Assembly: GCA_946615865.1 (NCBI GenBank)
Contig: CAMOIJ010000025.1
Coordinates: 1-38,454, forward strand
Reading direction: 5' to 3'
DNA from: an uncultured Lachnospiraceae bacterium
Lineage (GTDB): Bacteria; Bacillota; Clostridia; Lachnospirales; Lachnospiraceae
Length of the DNA: 38,454 nucleotides
Shown here: piece after piece, positions 8,125 through 16,719 of the stretch
Position numbering within the stretch: the first letter of the stretch is position 1
Layout: each line of letters starts with the position of its first letter
The notes under the pieces: model-generated
What the model saw: the letters and a program-made list of their open reading frames with translations, nothing else
Database searches by the model: none
Told to the model about the DNA's origin: nothing
Translations under genes and position numbers: made by a program

Positions 8125-9465
8125 ATGCAAATAATTGATTTTTCTTTTATCGACGCCATAAGTTTCATGATATGGCTGATCGCGTCCTACGGTCTCTCGA
8201 AGATCTTCAGGAAGTTTAATATAGAGGGCTGGTGGGCCTTTATTCCCGGCGCCCGTATATACTGGCTCGGGCGCTGCGCGGACAGAGAGGAAGACGGCAA
8301 GATCGCCATGATCTTTGAGATCCTGACTTACCCGATCCTGCTTGCCGGGCAGCTCATCAATTACGACCTTCAAATTGCCAAATATCTGGCGCTTCTCAAT
8401 ATTTTCTTCGGGATCGTGTGTATGATCTACAAGGCGAGGATCTGTATAGATCTGTGCGGCGACCTGAAGGTGAACAAGAACTGGGCGTGGCTCTGGGTCT
8501 TTGCGGAGATCATTCCCTGCCTTGTATGGGCTTACAATGACAAGTACACGCCCAGCAAGACGCTTCTTCGCTATAACGGTCTTGACCCCATTCTCGACGA
8601 CGACCTTCTTAGGTCCCTCGATGAAAATGTGGATACTGCAGATTCCGGTCTCGCGGTAAAGATCAAGGACCGCACGGTCCGCAATTTCCTGGACAAGCGC
8701 TATCTCCTGCGAGAGATCTTCATGAACGTGCCGGCCGGGCACATGGTCCTTCTGCTTGGCGGATCCGGCGCCGGCAAGACAACCTTTATCAACGCGGTGA
8801 CCGGTTATGAAAAGGCGAACGCGGAGATTCTCCTGGACGGCATGAACGTCTATGACAAATATGACAAGATGAAATATTCGATCGGATTCGTTCCCCAGAT
8901 GGATCTGATCCGCAGCAACGATACTGTTTACAGAACTCTCTACGACGCCGCTCTGCTGCGTCTTCCGGCAAGCACCACTTTCTCTGAGATCGGCAGCCGG
9001 GTAAATGAAGTCCTCGAGCAGTTCGGACTTTCCTCTGTCAAGGGAAGCCTCGTCGAGAAGCTTTCCGGCGGTCAGAGAAAGCGTCTGTCCATTGCTATGG
9101 AATACATTTCCGACCCTTATCTCTTCGTCCTGGATGAACCCGACTCCGGTCTGGACGGCGTCATAGCCAGAGATCTGATGCGCCGGCTGCGCGCCATCGC
9201 GAACCAGGGCAAAATAGTGATCGTCATCACGCATACCCCGGACCGCGTAGTCGATCTCTTTGACGACGTCATAGTACTCGCCAAGGATTCTAAGAGAACA
9301 GGCCGTCTTGCGTTTTACGGCAGTATCGATGAAGCGCGGGAGTTTTTCGGGCAAAATTCCATGGAGGGGATCCTTCGCCTGATCAACCAGAAAGATGAAG
9401 GAGGCGAGGGACGCTCCGACGAATTCGTCCTCAAATATGCGGAAAGGCAGGTGGATACCAAATGA
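8125..9465 (+). CDS. ABC transporter ATP-binding protein with N-terminal membrane domain (ABCG-like)
   Basis: The 446-residue protein has two parts. Residues 1-135 hold about four hydrophobic segments with a GWWAFIPGARIYWLGR motif, resembling the small membrane domain grouped as DUF5684. Residues 170-446 form an ABC ATPase: Walker A GGSGAGKTT (about 211-219), Q-loop VPQMD, signature LSGGQRKRLS (about 312-321), Walker B LFVLDEPDSGLDG and switch His in VITHTPD. The sequence is of the ABCG/WHITE type, as is the downstream permease. ABCG proteins usually fuse ATPase and permease; here the ATPase carries a different membrane domain. The ATG has AAGGAGGAG upstream. It overlaps the permease gene by 4 bases. 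The substrate is unknown; export is inferred. Confidence 0.85.
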   Translation: MQIIDFSFIDAISFMIWLIASYGLSKIFRKFNIEGWWAFIPGARIYWLGRCADREEDGKIAMIFEILTYPILLAGQLINYDLQIAKYLALLNIFFGIVCMIYKARICIDLCGDLKVNKNWAWLWVFAEIIPCLVWAYNDKYTPSKTLLRYNGLDPILDDDLLRSLDENVDTADSGLAVKIKDRTVRNFLDKRYLLREIFMNVPAGHMVLLLGGSGAGKTTFINAVTGYEKANAEILLDGMNVYDKYDKMKYSIGFVPQMDLIRSNDTVYRTLYDAALLRLPASTTFSEIGSRVNEVLEQFGLSSVKGSLVEKLSGGQRKRLSIAMEYISDPYLFVLDEPDSGLDGVIARDLMRRLRAIANQGKIVIVITHTPDRVVDLFDDVIVLAKDSKRTGRLAFYGSIDEAREFFGQNSMEGILRLINQKDEGGEGRSDEFVLKYAERQVDTK

Positions 9466-10454
9466 AAAATGAAGCAAACTCCGGTGTTTCTTCCAATAAT
9501 AGTTCTCCCCGCCGCTCCCCCTTCAAGCTTATGACAGGAGGACACCGCGGACGTCTTGCGCAGATCCCGATCTATCTGGGTAAGGATTTCCGCATGTTCA
9601 TCTTCCAGAATGACTGGAAGGTCCTTCCCATGTCCGCTCTGATCGCCGCGCTGATCGCGCTGGTTGTAGGCCAGAATATGTACGTCACTATGGAGGGGCA
9701 GTTCCAGTGTTCCCTTGCGCTTACATGCGTCTGTATCTGGAACGGTTTCTTCAACTCCATCCAGTCGGTGTGCAGGGAGCGGCCTATTATCAAGAGAGAG
9801 CACAGATCCGGCATGCATATTTCATCCTATGTGATCGCGCACCTGATCTATCAGATGTTTCTGTGCGCCATGCAGGCCCTGATCACAGTAGCCGTCTGCA
9901 AGATCGTCGGCATAAAATTCCCCACGAAAGGCTTCATCACTCCCTGGTTCCTGCTTGATATCTGGATCACGATATTCCTGATCACTTATGCGTCGGACAT
10001 CACATCACTGTTCATCTCATCCGTTGTGCACACCACAACTACAGCGATGACAGTCATGCCCTTCATGCTGATCTTCCAGCTGGTCTTCTCCGGAGGAGCC
10101 TTCACTCTCTCCGGGCCCGCCGCCTGGCTGACAAACCTGACTATCAGCAAGTACGGGCTTGTGGCGCTCTGCGCCCAGGGCGATTATAACTCCCTTAAGT
10201 CCGTCACTCTTTGGAATACGATCTTCAGGATCAGGGACAGCAGTCCTGAGCTCAAGGAAGCCCTCTATCAGATCGAAAAGGCCGGACAGCTCGAAGAGAT
10301 CCTGGCCCGCAGCGGCGAAGCCATGCAGGAGGCAGCCTATACCATGTCCAAGGCCAATATTTATTCCTGCTGGGCCCATCTTGTGATGTTCGCCGTCATC
10401 TTCGCCGTTTTATCCATTATCGTCCTGGAGTTCATTGACAACGACCGCAGATAA
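9462..10454 (+). CDS. ABC-2 type permease (ABCG-like)
   Basis: A 330-residue membrane protein with about six transmembrane helices (starting near residues 58, 82, 122, 155, 185 and 303). The segment SVCRERPIIKREHRSGM after the second helix matches the conserved ERxxxxRE region of ABCG permeases. The roughly 80-residue loop before the last helix corresponds to the extracellular loop of that family. The start codon overlaps the stop of the ATPase gene (ATGA), so the two are translationally coupled and very likely form one exporter. The transported molecule cannot be told from sequence. Confidence 0.85.
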   Translation: MKNEANSGVSSNNSSPRRSPFKLMTGGHRGRLAQIPIYLGKDFRMFIFQNDWKVLPMSALIAALIALVVGQNMYVTMEGQFQCSLALTCVCIWNGFFNSIQSVCRERPIIKREHRSGMHISSYVIAHLIYQMFLCAMQALITVAVCKIVGIKFPTKGFITPWFLLDIWITIFLITYASDITSLFISSVVHTTTTAMTVMPFMLIFQLVFSGGAFTLSGPAAWLTNLTISKYGLVALCAQGDYNSLKSVTLWNTIFRIRDSSPELKEALYQIEKAGQLEEILARSGEAMQEAAYTMSKANIYSCWAHLVMFAVIFAVLSIIVLEFIDNDRR

Positions 10455-10506
10455 GCGCATAGGCCGGAAAGGTACCGGATCATAATAGTATTGAGGAGGC
10501 AGCAGA

Positions 10507-11988
10507 ATGTTAAAGGATTTTGTCAAACCCGTTGAGCCGGGTGAGGAAGAACTGAAAAAAGAACTTAAGGAAGCCCAGGAGAAACTGGCGTCTTATCAGA
10601 TGGAGATCAAAAACGCTAAGCTTCCTGTAATAGTCATCTTCGAGGGCTGGGGCGCCGCAGGAAAAGGAAGCGTGATTGGCAGGGTCATCAAGAGCATCGA
10701 TCCCCGCTTCTTCCGCGTCCGGACAATGACCTCCCCGACCGAAGAAGAAAAGCGCTATCCTTTCCTCCACAGGTATCTGCTCGAGATCCCGGAGGCCGGA
10801 AAATTCACATTTTTCGACACCTACTGGATGAACGAGGTGGTCACGCAGCATATGGAAGGCGAGCTGGATGAAAATCAGTACAAGCATCGCGTGCGCAGTA
10901 TCAACACCGCCGAGCGCTCTCTCACCGACAACGGCTACCTGGTGATGAAGTTCTTCTTCCACATCAGCAAAAAAGAGCAGAAAAAGCGTCTGGACGACCT
11001 GATGGAGGACAAGAATACCCGTTGGAGAGTGAACGACGACGACCTGCACGAGAACAAGCATTACAAGGAGTATCTGGACGTATACGAGCAGTATCTCGAG
11101 GACACAGACCGCGCTGCGGCCCCCTGGTACATAATTGACGCCAGCAATAAGAAATGGGCTGAACTGCAGGTCCTGCGCTTCCTCAACCAGGGCATTGACA
11201 CCGCCCTCAAAAACCATTCGCTCGCCGCGCCGATCCGCCAGAATATATTCCAGCTTAATCCAATTCCCAAGCTCTCTGAAGTGTCTCTGGATGACAAGAC
11301 TATAAGCAAAGAGGAGTACGATAAAGAACTGGATAGTCTGCAGAAGGAACTGCGGGATCTGCACAATGAGCTCTACCGCAAGAAGATCCCGGTCATTATC
11401 GCCTATGAGGGATGGGACGCTGCCGGCAAGGGCGGCAATATCAAGAGGATCACCAGCGCTCTGGATCCCCGCGGCTATGAAGTACATCCCATCGCCAGCC
11501 CTGAACCCCACGAGAAGTCCAGGTACTTCCTTTGGCGGTTCTGGAACAGGCTTCCCAAGGACGGCCACATCGCGGTCTTTGACCGCACCTGGTACGGGCG
11601 CGTCATGGTGGAACGCATTGAAGGCTTCTGCAGCGAGAATGACTGGCAGCGCGCCTATAACGAAATTAACGAATTTGAAAAGGAACTGGCTGACTGGGGC
11701 GCCGTAATCATCAAATTCTGGGTGCAGATCGACAAAGACACACAGCTCGCGCGCTTCAACGACCGTCAGAACACTCCCGAAAAACAGTGGAAGATCACCG
11801 ATGAGGACTGGCGCAACCGCGAGAAGTGGGATCAGTACGAGTCTGCCATCGACGAGATGCTCCAAAAGACTAACACCACTTTCGGGCCGTGGTATATTTT
11901 GGAATCCAACGACAAGAAATACGCCCGTATCAAAGCCCTTAAGATCGTCGTAGAGGCGCTTAAAAAGGCTTGCAAAGAAAAAGCGTGA
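10507..11988 (+). CDS. pap: polyphosphate:AMP phosphotransferase (tandem PPK2 domains)
   Basis: The 493-residue protein is a two-domain PPK2 enzyme (class II), which uses polyphosphate to phosphorylate AMP to ADP. Domain 1 has FEGWGAAGKGS (residues 45-55) and domain 2 has YEGWDAAGKGG (about 299-309). Domain 2 keeps the lid/Walker B segment FDRTWYGRVMVER, whereas domain 1 has FDTYWMNEVV, lacking the DR and R residues. The C-terminal half is therefore probably the catalytic one, as reported for other two-domain members. The length matches the class (about 495). GAGGAGG precedes the ATG. It starts 52 bases after the permease and may be co-transcribed with the exporter. Confidence 0.93.
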   Translation: MLKDFVKPVEPGEEELKKELKEAQEKLASYQMEIKNAKLPVIVIFEGWGAAGKGSVIGRVIKSIDPRFFRVRTMTSPTEEEKRYPFLHRYLLEIPEAGKFTFFDTYWMNEVVTQHMEGELDENQYKHRVRSINTAERSLTDNGYLVMKFFFHISKKEQKKRLDDLMEDKNTRWRVNDDDLHENKHYKEYLDVYEQYLEDTDRAAAPWYIIDASNKKWAELQVLRFLNQGIDTALKNHSLAAPIRQNIFQLNPIPKLSEVSLDDKTISKEEYDKELDSLQKELRDLHNELYRKKIPVIIAYEGWDAAGKGGNIKRITSALDPRGYEVHPIASPEPHEKSRYFLWRFWNRLPKDGHIAVFDRTWYGRVMVERIEGFCSENDWQRAYNEINEFEKELADWGAVIIKFWVQIDKDTQLARFNDRQNTPEKQWKITDEDWRNREKWDQYESAIDEMLQKTNTTFGPWYILESNDKKYARIKALKIVVEALKKACKEKA

Positions 11989-11993
11989 AGTCT

Positions 11994-12022
11994 TTGACCA
12001 CAGAGATATACTGCAATATACT
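11994..12022 (+). promoter_or_regulatory. promoter of the lipoprotein gene
   Basis: TTGACC (11994-11999), 17 bases, TATACT (12017-12022). It begins 5 bases after the pap stop codon and points at the lipoprotein gene, with a leader of about 60 bases that contains a short GGCT/AGCC hairpin at 12054-12065. Confidence 0.7.
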
Positions 12023-12090
12023 GTAATTGTAGTTATTTGTTCAGACGAAAAACGGCTCTGTGAGCCATCCGGTCCGAAGGGAGGAACTTT

Positions 12091-12873
12091 ATGAAAAACA
12101 AACTCAGACTGACCGCGATACTGGTCGCGGTCGCAATGCTGTCCGTCTCTGCACTCATTGGATGCGGCGGCAGCGTCTCAGACAACAAGAAAGAGACCGG
12201 AGAAACTGCGTCAATGCAGGAAGAGCAGACTCAATCCGAAGCCCCGGCGGTGGCAGAAGCCGCAAAGGAAGAAACCGCAGCAGCTGAAACACCGAAGTCA
12301 GATACTCCTACTGCGGAAGATGCAAAGGCTTATGTCAAAGCAGTCTTGGATATCATATGTACCGGTGATTATGATCACTCGATCAAGCTCTCAGACATTG
12401 AAGAGGGAAAAGAATCTGAATTGCGAGATCAGTCGATTCAGAATGCCATCGACGTAATCGCAAGTGGCTCCGGCTTGAATGAAGAAGTTAAGGCTGACTT
12501 CACCGACGCTATGCACGAAGCCTTTTCAAAGACCAAATATACTGTCGGAGATGCAGTACCCACTGAAGACGGCGGATATGATGTCACCGTCACCGTTGAG
12601 CCGCTGAAACTTTATGCAGGCACCAGAGCTAAATTGCCTCAAAAGATTAACGCAGATGACGCCGCTGGGTTGAACGAAGAAGAGCTCAACAACTTGATCT
12701 TTAGCACAAGTGCGGAGATCATCCGTGAAAATATGGAAGCCCCCCAATACGACGAGCCTCAGGATATCGTTATTCACTATGGCATTTTGGACAAAGAGAA
12801 CAATCTTTGGGGAGTCAGCGAAGAAGAGGCCGAAAAAATCGCAATGATTCTGTTCTCCGAAGACATGGAATGA
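12091..12873 (+). CDS. putative lipoprotein of unknown function
   Basis: A 260-residue secreted protein with a lipoprotein signal peptide: basic MKNKLR, a hydrophobic core, and the lipobox LIGC with Cys25 as the lipidated residue. An acidic Gln/Glu/Ala-rich linker (about 30-70) follows, typical of surface lipoproteins. A globular part (75-260) then has predicted helices and the strand-rich segment YDVTVTVEPLKLY. It resembles the DUF5105-type lipoproteins of Clostridia, but I am not certain of the family. GGGAGG precedes the ATG. It has its own promoter and terminator, so it is monocistronic. Confidence 0.8.
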   Translation: MKNKLRLTAILVAVAMLSVSALIGCGGSVSDNKKETGETASMQEEQTQSEAPAVAEAAKEETAAAETPKSDTPTAEDAKAYVKAVLDIICTGDYDHSIKLSDIEEGKESELRDQSIQNAIDVIASGSGLNEEVKADFTDAMHEAFSKTKYTVGDAVPTEDGGYDVTVTVEPLKLYAGTRAKLPQKINADDAAGLNEEELNNLIFSTSAEIIRENMEAPQYDEPQDIVIHYGILDKENNLWGVSEEEAEKIAMILFSEDME

Positions 12874-12900
12874 TCCATCACACAAGTACATATTTCAGAG

Positions 12901-12938
12901 ACAGCCGGATTCACGAAAGAACCCGGCTGTCTTTTCTT
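12901..12938 (+). terminator. lipoprotein gene terminator
   Basis: ACAGCCGG (12901-12908) pairs with CCGGCTGT (12923-12930), followed by CTTTTCTTTC. It separates the lipoprotein gene from the potassium operon. Confidence 0.85.
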
Positions 12939-12949
12939 TCTTCCAAATC

Positions 12950-12966
12950 TTTATATCATCTTTATA
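12950..12966 (+). promoter_or_regulatory. predicted KdpE binding site
   Basis: The direct repeat TTTATA-TCATC-TTTATA has an 11-base repeat spacing. It resembles the E. coli KdpE operator (TTTATA, five bases, TTTACA, from memory). It lies about 35 bases upstream of a -35-like TTGACT (13001-13006) whose -10 (TAAAAG, 13023-13028) is poor, as expected of an activator-dependent promoter. The gene for a KdpE-like regulator is the fourth gene of this operon, so autoregulation is likely. This is inference; no binding data. Confidence 0.5.
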
Positions 12967-13000
12967 CCTTTCCTAATACCCTTATCCCTGTTTTATGTCA

Positions 13001-13028
13001 TTGACTGTAAACTGAATAAACATAAAAG
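13001..13028 (+). promoter_or_regulatory. weak promoter of the potassium operon
   Basis: TTGACT (13001-13006) with a 16-base spacer to TAAAAG (13023-13028). The -35 is good and the -10 matches only four of six consensus bases. It is the only candidate between the lipoprotein terminator and ktrB. The leader is too short to hold a c-di-AMP riboswitch. Confidence 0.45.
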
Positions 13029-13054
13029 GACCGATCTACACAGAGGAGGCATCT

Positions 13055-14386
13055 ATGCGAATCACTAAACTGCTGAGGATCTCTTCTTTCCAGATCATAA
13101 TAGGAAGTTTTCTGGCCGTAATACTGACAGGCACATTTCTGCTGATGCTGCCCGTCTCTTCTGCGGAAGGTGCTGCGACTCCGTTTTGGGACGCTCTTTT
13201 TACCTCAACGTCCGCAGTCTGCGTCACAGGCCTGGTAGTACACGATACATTCCGCTACTGGTCTCTTTTTGGCCAGCTTTGTATACTGCTCCTGATCCAA
13301 ATCGGAGGTCTGGGAACGATCACGCTCGCCACCGTTGTCACTATGCTGGCAGGGCGCAAGATCAGTCTGTTTCAGCGAAGCATCATGAAAGATGCGGTAT
13401 CCGCTGATCAGATCGGCGGCATTGTCCGCTACACATTATTTATTCTGTCGGGTACCCTGGCAGTGGAGTTTCTGGGAGTTATCACTCTCTTCCCCATTTT
13501 CTTCCGGAAGTATTCACTGTCCAGGAGTATTCTATATTCCGTTTTCCATTCTGTATCAGCATTCTGCAACGCAGGATTTGATCTGATGGGAAAGGATCAG
13601 CCGTTTTCCTCTCTCACCGGATATGCGGGAAGTATTCCGGTCAACCTCACGATCATGACACTTATAGTGGTGGGCGGCCTCGGTTTCAGGACCTGGAGTG
13701 ATATTGGAAAGAACAGGACACACCTTCACAAATACCCCCTGCAGACCAAACTGATCCTGACCACAACGGCGATCCTGATCTTTGTTCCCGCTGTTTTATT
13801 TTTCATCATTGAATACCAGGGCTATCCTCTTAAAGAAAGGATCCTGGCCTCTCTGTTTCAGTCCGTGACTACCAGAACTGCCGGATTCAACACCACGGAC
13901 TACAACAATTTTACAGACGCCGGCAAATTCCTGAGCATTGTGCTGATGCTGATCGGCGGATCTCCCGGATCCACAGCCGGCGGCATGAAGACCACAACTA
14001 TTGCGGTCCTCCTCCTGAACGCAAACGGAACTTTCCGCCACAGGGACGAAGCCTCCGCCTTTTCCCGAAGGATCAGCGACCAGACGGTCAAAATAGCGGC
14101 GACCATCTTCGCTCTCTATCTGACCCTGTTCACTGTCAGTTCCATGATCATCAGCCTTGTGGAATCCCTCCCCCTGCTTACTTGCATGTTTGAGGCGGCT
14201 TCCGCGATCGGAACAGTAGGGCTGACCCTCGGGATCACCCCTAAGCTGGGGCTTATCTCCCGGGGAATACTGATCTTTTTGATGTATTTTGGCAGAGTCG
14301 GAGGATTGACCCTGATCTACGCAGCCGTTCCTTCCCGCAGGATGCGCAACCAGCGCCTGCCTCTTGAGAACATCACTGTAGGCTGA
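13055..14386 (+). CDS. ktrB: TrkH/KtrB family potassium channel subunit
   Basis: The 443-residue ion-conducting subunit of a Trk/Ktr K+ uptake system. Four pore loops are visible: TSTSAVCVTGLVV, HSVSAFCNAGFDL, QSVTTRTAGFNT and EAASAIGTVGLTLG, each with the filter glycine. About ten hydrophobic helices are present. The length fits KtrB (about 440-460). The ATG at 13055 has AGAGGAGG upstream. It is the first gene of a four-gene operon with its gating subunit and a KdpDE-like two-component system. Confidence 0.95.
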   Translation: MRITKLLRISSFQIIIGSFLAVILTGTFLLMLPVSSAEGAATPFWDALFTSTSAVCVTGLVVHDTFRYWSLFGQLCILLLIQIGGLGTITLATVVTMLAGRKISLFQRSIMKDAVSADQIGGIVRYTLFILSGTLAVEFLGVITLFPIFFRKYSLSRSILYSVFHSVSAFCNAGFDLMGKDQPFSSLTGYAGSIPVNLTIMTLIVVGGLGFRTWSDIGKNRTHLHKYPLQTKLILTTTAILIFVPAVLFFIIEYQGYPLKERILASLFQSVTTRTAGFNTTDYNNFTDAGKFLSIVLMLIGGSPGSTAGGMKTTTIAVLLLNANGTFRHRDEASAFSRRISDQTVKIAATIFALYLTLFTVSSMIISLVESLPLLTCMFEAASAIGTVGLTLGITPKLGLISRGILIFLMYFGRVGGLTLIYAAVPSRRMRNQRLPLENITVG

Positions 14387-14458
14387 GACCGCATTTCTGC
14401 GGCCCCGCGCAATCAGTTCTGCTGATTCGCGGAAAGCTATATTGTGGAGGTATTATCG

Positions 14459-15103
14459 ATGAAAACAGTTTTACTTATAGGACTTGGAAGATTCGGAAGG
14501 CATTGCGCCAGAAAACTCAGCGAGCTGGGACATCAGGTCATGGCCATTGATGTCCGCGAGGACCGGGTTGATGCCGTCCTTCCCTTTGTAACGGACGGCC
14601 TCATTGGCAACAGCACACGCTCGGATTTTATGAAAACTCTGGGCGTACGCAATTATGATGTCTGTATTGTCGCGATTGGCGACGACTTCCAGAGCTCTCT
14701 GGAGACCACGGCGCTTTTAAAGGACCTGGGCGCGCAGCATGTAGTGGCAAGAGCCGCAAGAGATGTCCATGCGCGGTTCCTTGCAAGAAACGGCGCCGAT
14801 GAGGTGATCTATCCCGAAAGACAACTTGCCGAATGGACCGCAATACGATATAGTTCAAACCATATTTTAGACTACACTCCTCTCAGCGAGGAATATGCAG
14901 TCTATGAGATCTCGATCCCCGACAACTGGATAGGAAAGTCTCTGGTATCCCTGGATCTGCGGCGCAAGCACAAGATCAACGTCTTCGCCATCAAACAGGG
15001 TGAACTTCTGATCACCGACATCAACCCCGATGCCCCTCTTCGAAACAACCAGACTCTCCTGGTCATAGGAAAAAATAAGGACATCGATAAATGTTTGAAC
15101 TAA
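14459..15103 (+). CDS. ktrA: KtrA/TrkA family potassium uptake gating subunit
   Basis: The 214-residue cytosolic regulator forms a ring on KtrB and gates it by nucleotide binding. It has an RCK-N Rossmann fold (LLIGLGRFG then Asp in MAIDV, residues 4-34), GNSTRSDFMKTLGV, and an RCK-C domain from about residue 135 (YAVYEISIPDNWIGKSL). I chose the ATG at 14459 because TGGAGG lies 8 bases upstream; an in-frame GTG at 14444 would fall inside that ribosome binding site. The 3' end overlaps the histidine kinase gene by 13 bases. Confidence 0.95.
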   Translation: MKTVLLIGLGRFGRHCARKLSELGHQVMAIDVREDRVDAVLPFVTDGLIGNSTRSDFMKTLGVRNYDVCIVAIGDDFQSSLETTALLKDLGAQHVVARAARDVHARFLARNGADEVIYPERQLAEWTAIRYSSNHILDYTPLSEEYAVYEISIPDNWIGKSLVSLDLRRKHKINVFAIKQGELLITDINPDAPLRNNQTLLVIGKNKDIDKCLN

Positions 15104-16719
15104 AAAACACGGATTCAAACTTCAGTGATCTTCGCCGCATAGCGGCGTCGCTCATTCCCCGGAACGCTAGAAGCAGCAGAAACCTGGCCCTCGATTTTTT
15201 GATCTGTAATGCCGTACTCGTAGTCTGTACGCTCATCGGCATTCTCTTTCGATGGTTCGGTTTCTCGGACGCGACGATCATCTCCGTCTATATTTTGGGA
15301 GTGCTGCTCTCCGCAGTGCTGGTCACCGGCTATTTAATAAATTTCATTGTTTCCTTCGAAGCGATGATCGTGTTCAATTTCTTCTTTACAGAACCGCTGT
15401 TCACACTGCACGCCTACGACGCGGAATACCCGGTCACCTTTGTAGTAATGCTGATCGTCTCTCTTATCGCAGGCTCGATCGCGGCAAGGCTCAAGGCAAG
15501 CGCTGTACAGTCCGACCTGATGTACGCGCGCACAAAGCTTCTGTCTGACACCGCGAGCCAGCTTCACAAGCTGAGCGATTACAATGAGATCCTCAGCACA
15601 ACCGGCGGGCAGCTCACCAAGCTCACTAACAAGCCGGTACATCTGTATGACAGGAACAGGGGCCCCGAAACCTGTTTGCTCTTTTCTCCCGGAGAAACCG
15701 CTCCGAAGGAGATCCCGACGGACAATAAGAGCCTGGCTGCCGTCAAATGGGTCTTTTTAAAAAATGAACGGGCGGGAAACGGTACTACGATGTTTCCGTC
15801 ACGCCCCCTTCGCTTTCTTCCGGTGAGCAGCAACGATCACGTATACGCCGTAGCCGGATATGATCCCGTGGAAGAACAGGCAGATCCTATGGATCCTACC
15901 GGGCAGCCCGGGCAGTTCGACCATTCGCTGATCGTATCGATCCTCGGCGAATGCTCCATGTCCCTCGAAAAAGAGCGGATTCAGAGGGAGAAGGAAGAAA
16001 CGGAGCTCAGACGCAGAAATGAGAGATTAAGAGCCGATCTCCTGCGCTCCATATCCCACGATCTGCGCACGCCGCTGACTTCCATATCCGGAAACGCCAG
16101 CAATCTTCTCAGCTCGGGCGACAACTTCGAGGAAGAGACACGGCATAGGCTCTATGCGGATATTTACGACGACTCTGTCTGGCTGATCAGCCTGGTGGAG
16201 AACCTTCTGGCTGTCAGCCGCATCGAGGACGGCACCATGAAGCTCCACCGCAAACTGGAGCTCCTTGATGACATAATATCGGAAGCGCTGCTGCACATAG
16301 ACAGAAGGGCCTCCCAGTATACGATCATCGCGGAGCCCTCCGAAGAGACGATCCTGATCGAAGTGGACGGACGCCTGATCGTGCAGGTTCTCATAAACCT
16401 TATCAACAACGCGATCCAGTACACTCCCCCGGGCTCCACGATCCGGATCAGCAGCGTTAACATGGGCGACTGCGCCAAAGTTATCGTAGCAGACGACGGG
16501 CCGGGAATCCCGGATTCAGAGAAAGACAGCGTATTCACGATGTTCTACAGCGGGAGCAAAAAAGTGACGGATTCCAAGCGCAGTCTCGGCCTTGGACTCG
16601 CCCTGTGCCGGTCCATCATAAGGGCGCACGGCTGCGAGATCATGCTGGACGAAAACATCCCACACGGATGTGTATTTTCCTTTACTCTGCCCATGAAGGA
16701 GGTGACACTGCATGAATAA
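15091..16719 (+). CDS. kdpD: KdpD-like sensor histidine kinase (lacks the N-terminal KdpD and UspA domains)
   Basis: The 542-residue kinase starts with about three to four membrane helices of the DUF4118 type (residues 28-140), followed by a coiled segment, a GAF-like region (about 155-290), and a kinase core: SHDLRTPLTS with His323, N-box NLINNAIQYTP, G1 DDGPGIP and G2 GLGLALCRSI. E. coli KdpD is about 890 residues with an N-terminal KdpD/UspA region; that region is absent here, so turgor or K+ signals must enter through the membrane/GAF parts. It overlaps ktrA by 13 bases and kdpE by 8. No kdpFABC is present in the window, so the K+ pump it serves is probably the adjacent KtrAB. Confidence 0.9.
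   Translation: MFELKNTDSNFSDLRRIAASLIPRNARSSRNLALDFLICNAVLVVCTLIGILFRWFGFSDATIISVYILGVLLSAVLVTGYLINFIVSFEAMIVFNFFFTEPLFTLHAYDAEYPVTFVVMLIVSLIAGSIAARLKASAVQSDLMYARTKLLSDTASQLHKLSDYNEILSTTGGQLTKLTNKPVHLYDRNRGPETCLLFSPGETAPKEIPTDNKSLAAVKWVFLKNERAGNGTTMFPSRPLRFLPVSSNDHVYAVAGYDPVEEQADPMDPTGQPGQFDHSLIVSILGECSMSLEKERIQREKEETELRRRNERLRADLLRSISHDLRTPLTSISGNASNLLSSGDNFEEETRHRLYADIYDDSVWLISLVENLLAVSRIEDGTMKLHRKLELLDDIISEALLHIDRRASQYTIIAEPSEETILIEVDGRLIVQVLINLINNAIQYTPPGSTIRISSVNMGDCAKVIVADDGPGIPDSEKDSVFTMFYSGSKKVTDSKRSLGLGLALCRSIIRAHGCEIMLDENIPHGCVFSFTLPMKEVTLHE

Noticed and set aside
8062-9477. A 471-codon open frame on the minus strand opposite the ABC ATPase
   Set aside because: The plus-strand frame has complete ABC motifs, a good ribosome binding site and a coupled permease; the opposite frame has no domain and is a shadow.
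12994-13054. A c-di-AMP (ydaO) riboswitch before ktrB
   Set aside because: The space between the likely promoter and the ATG is about 20-30 bases, far too short for that structure.
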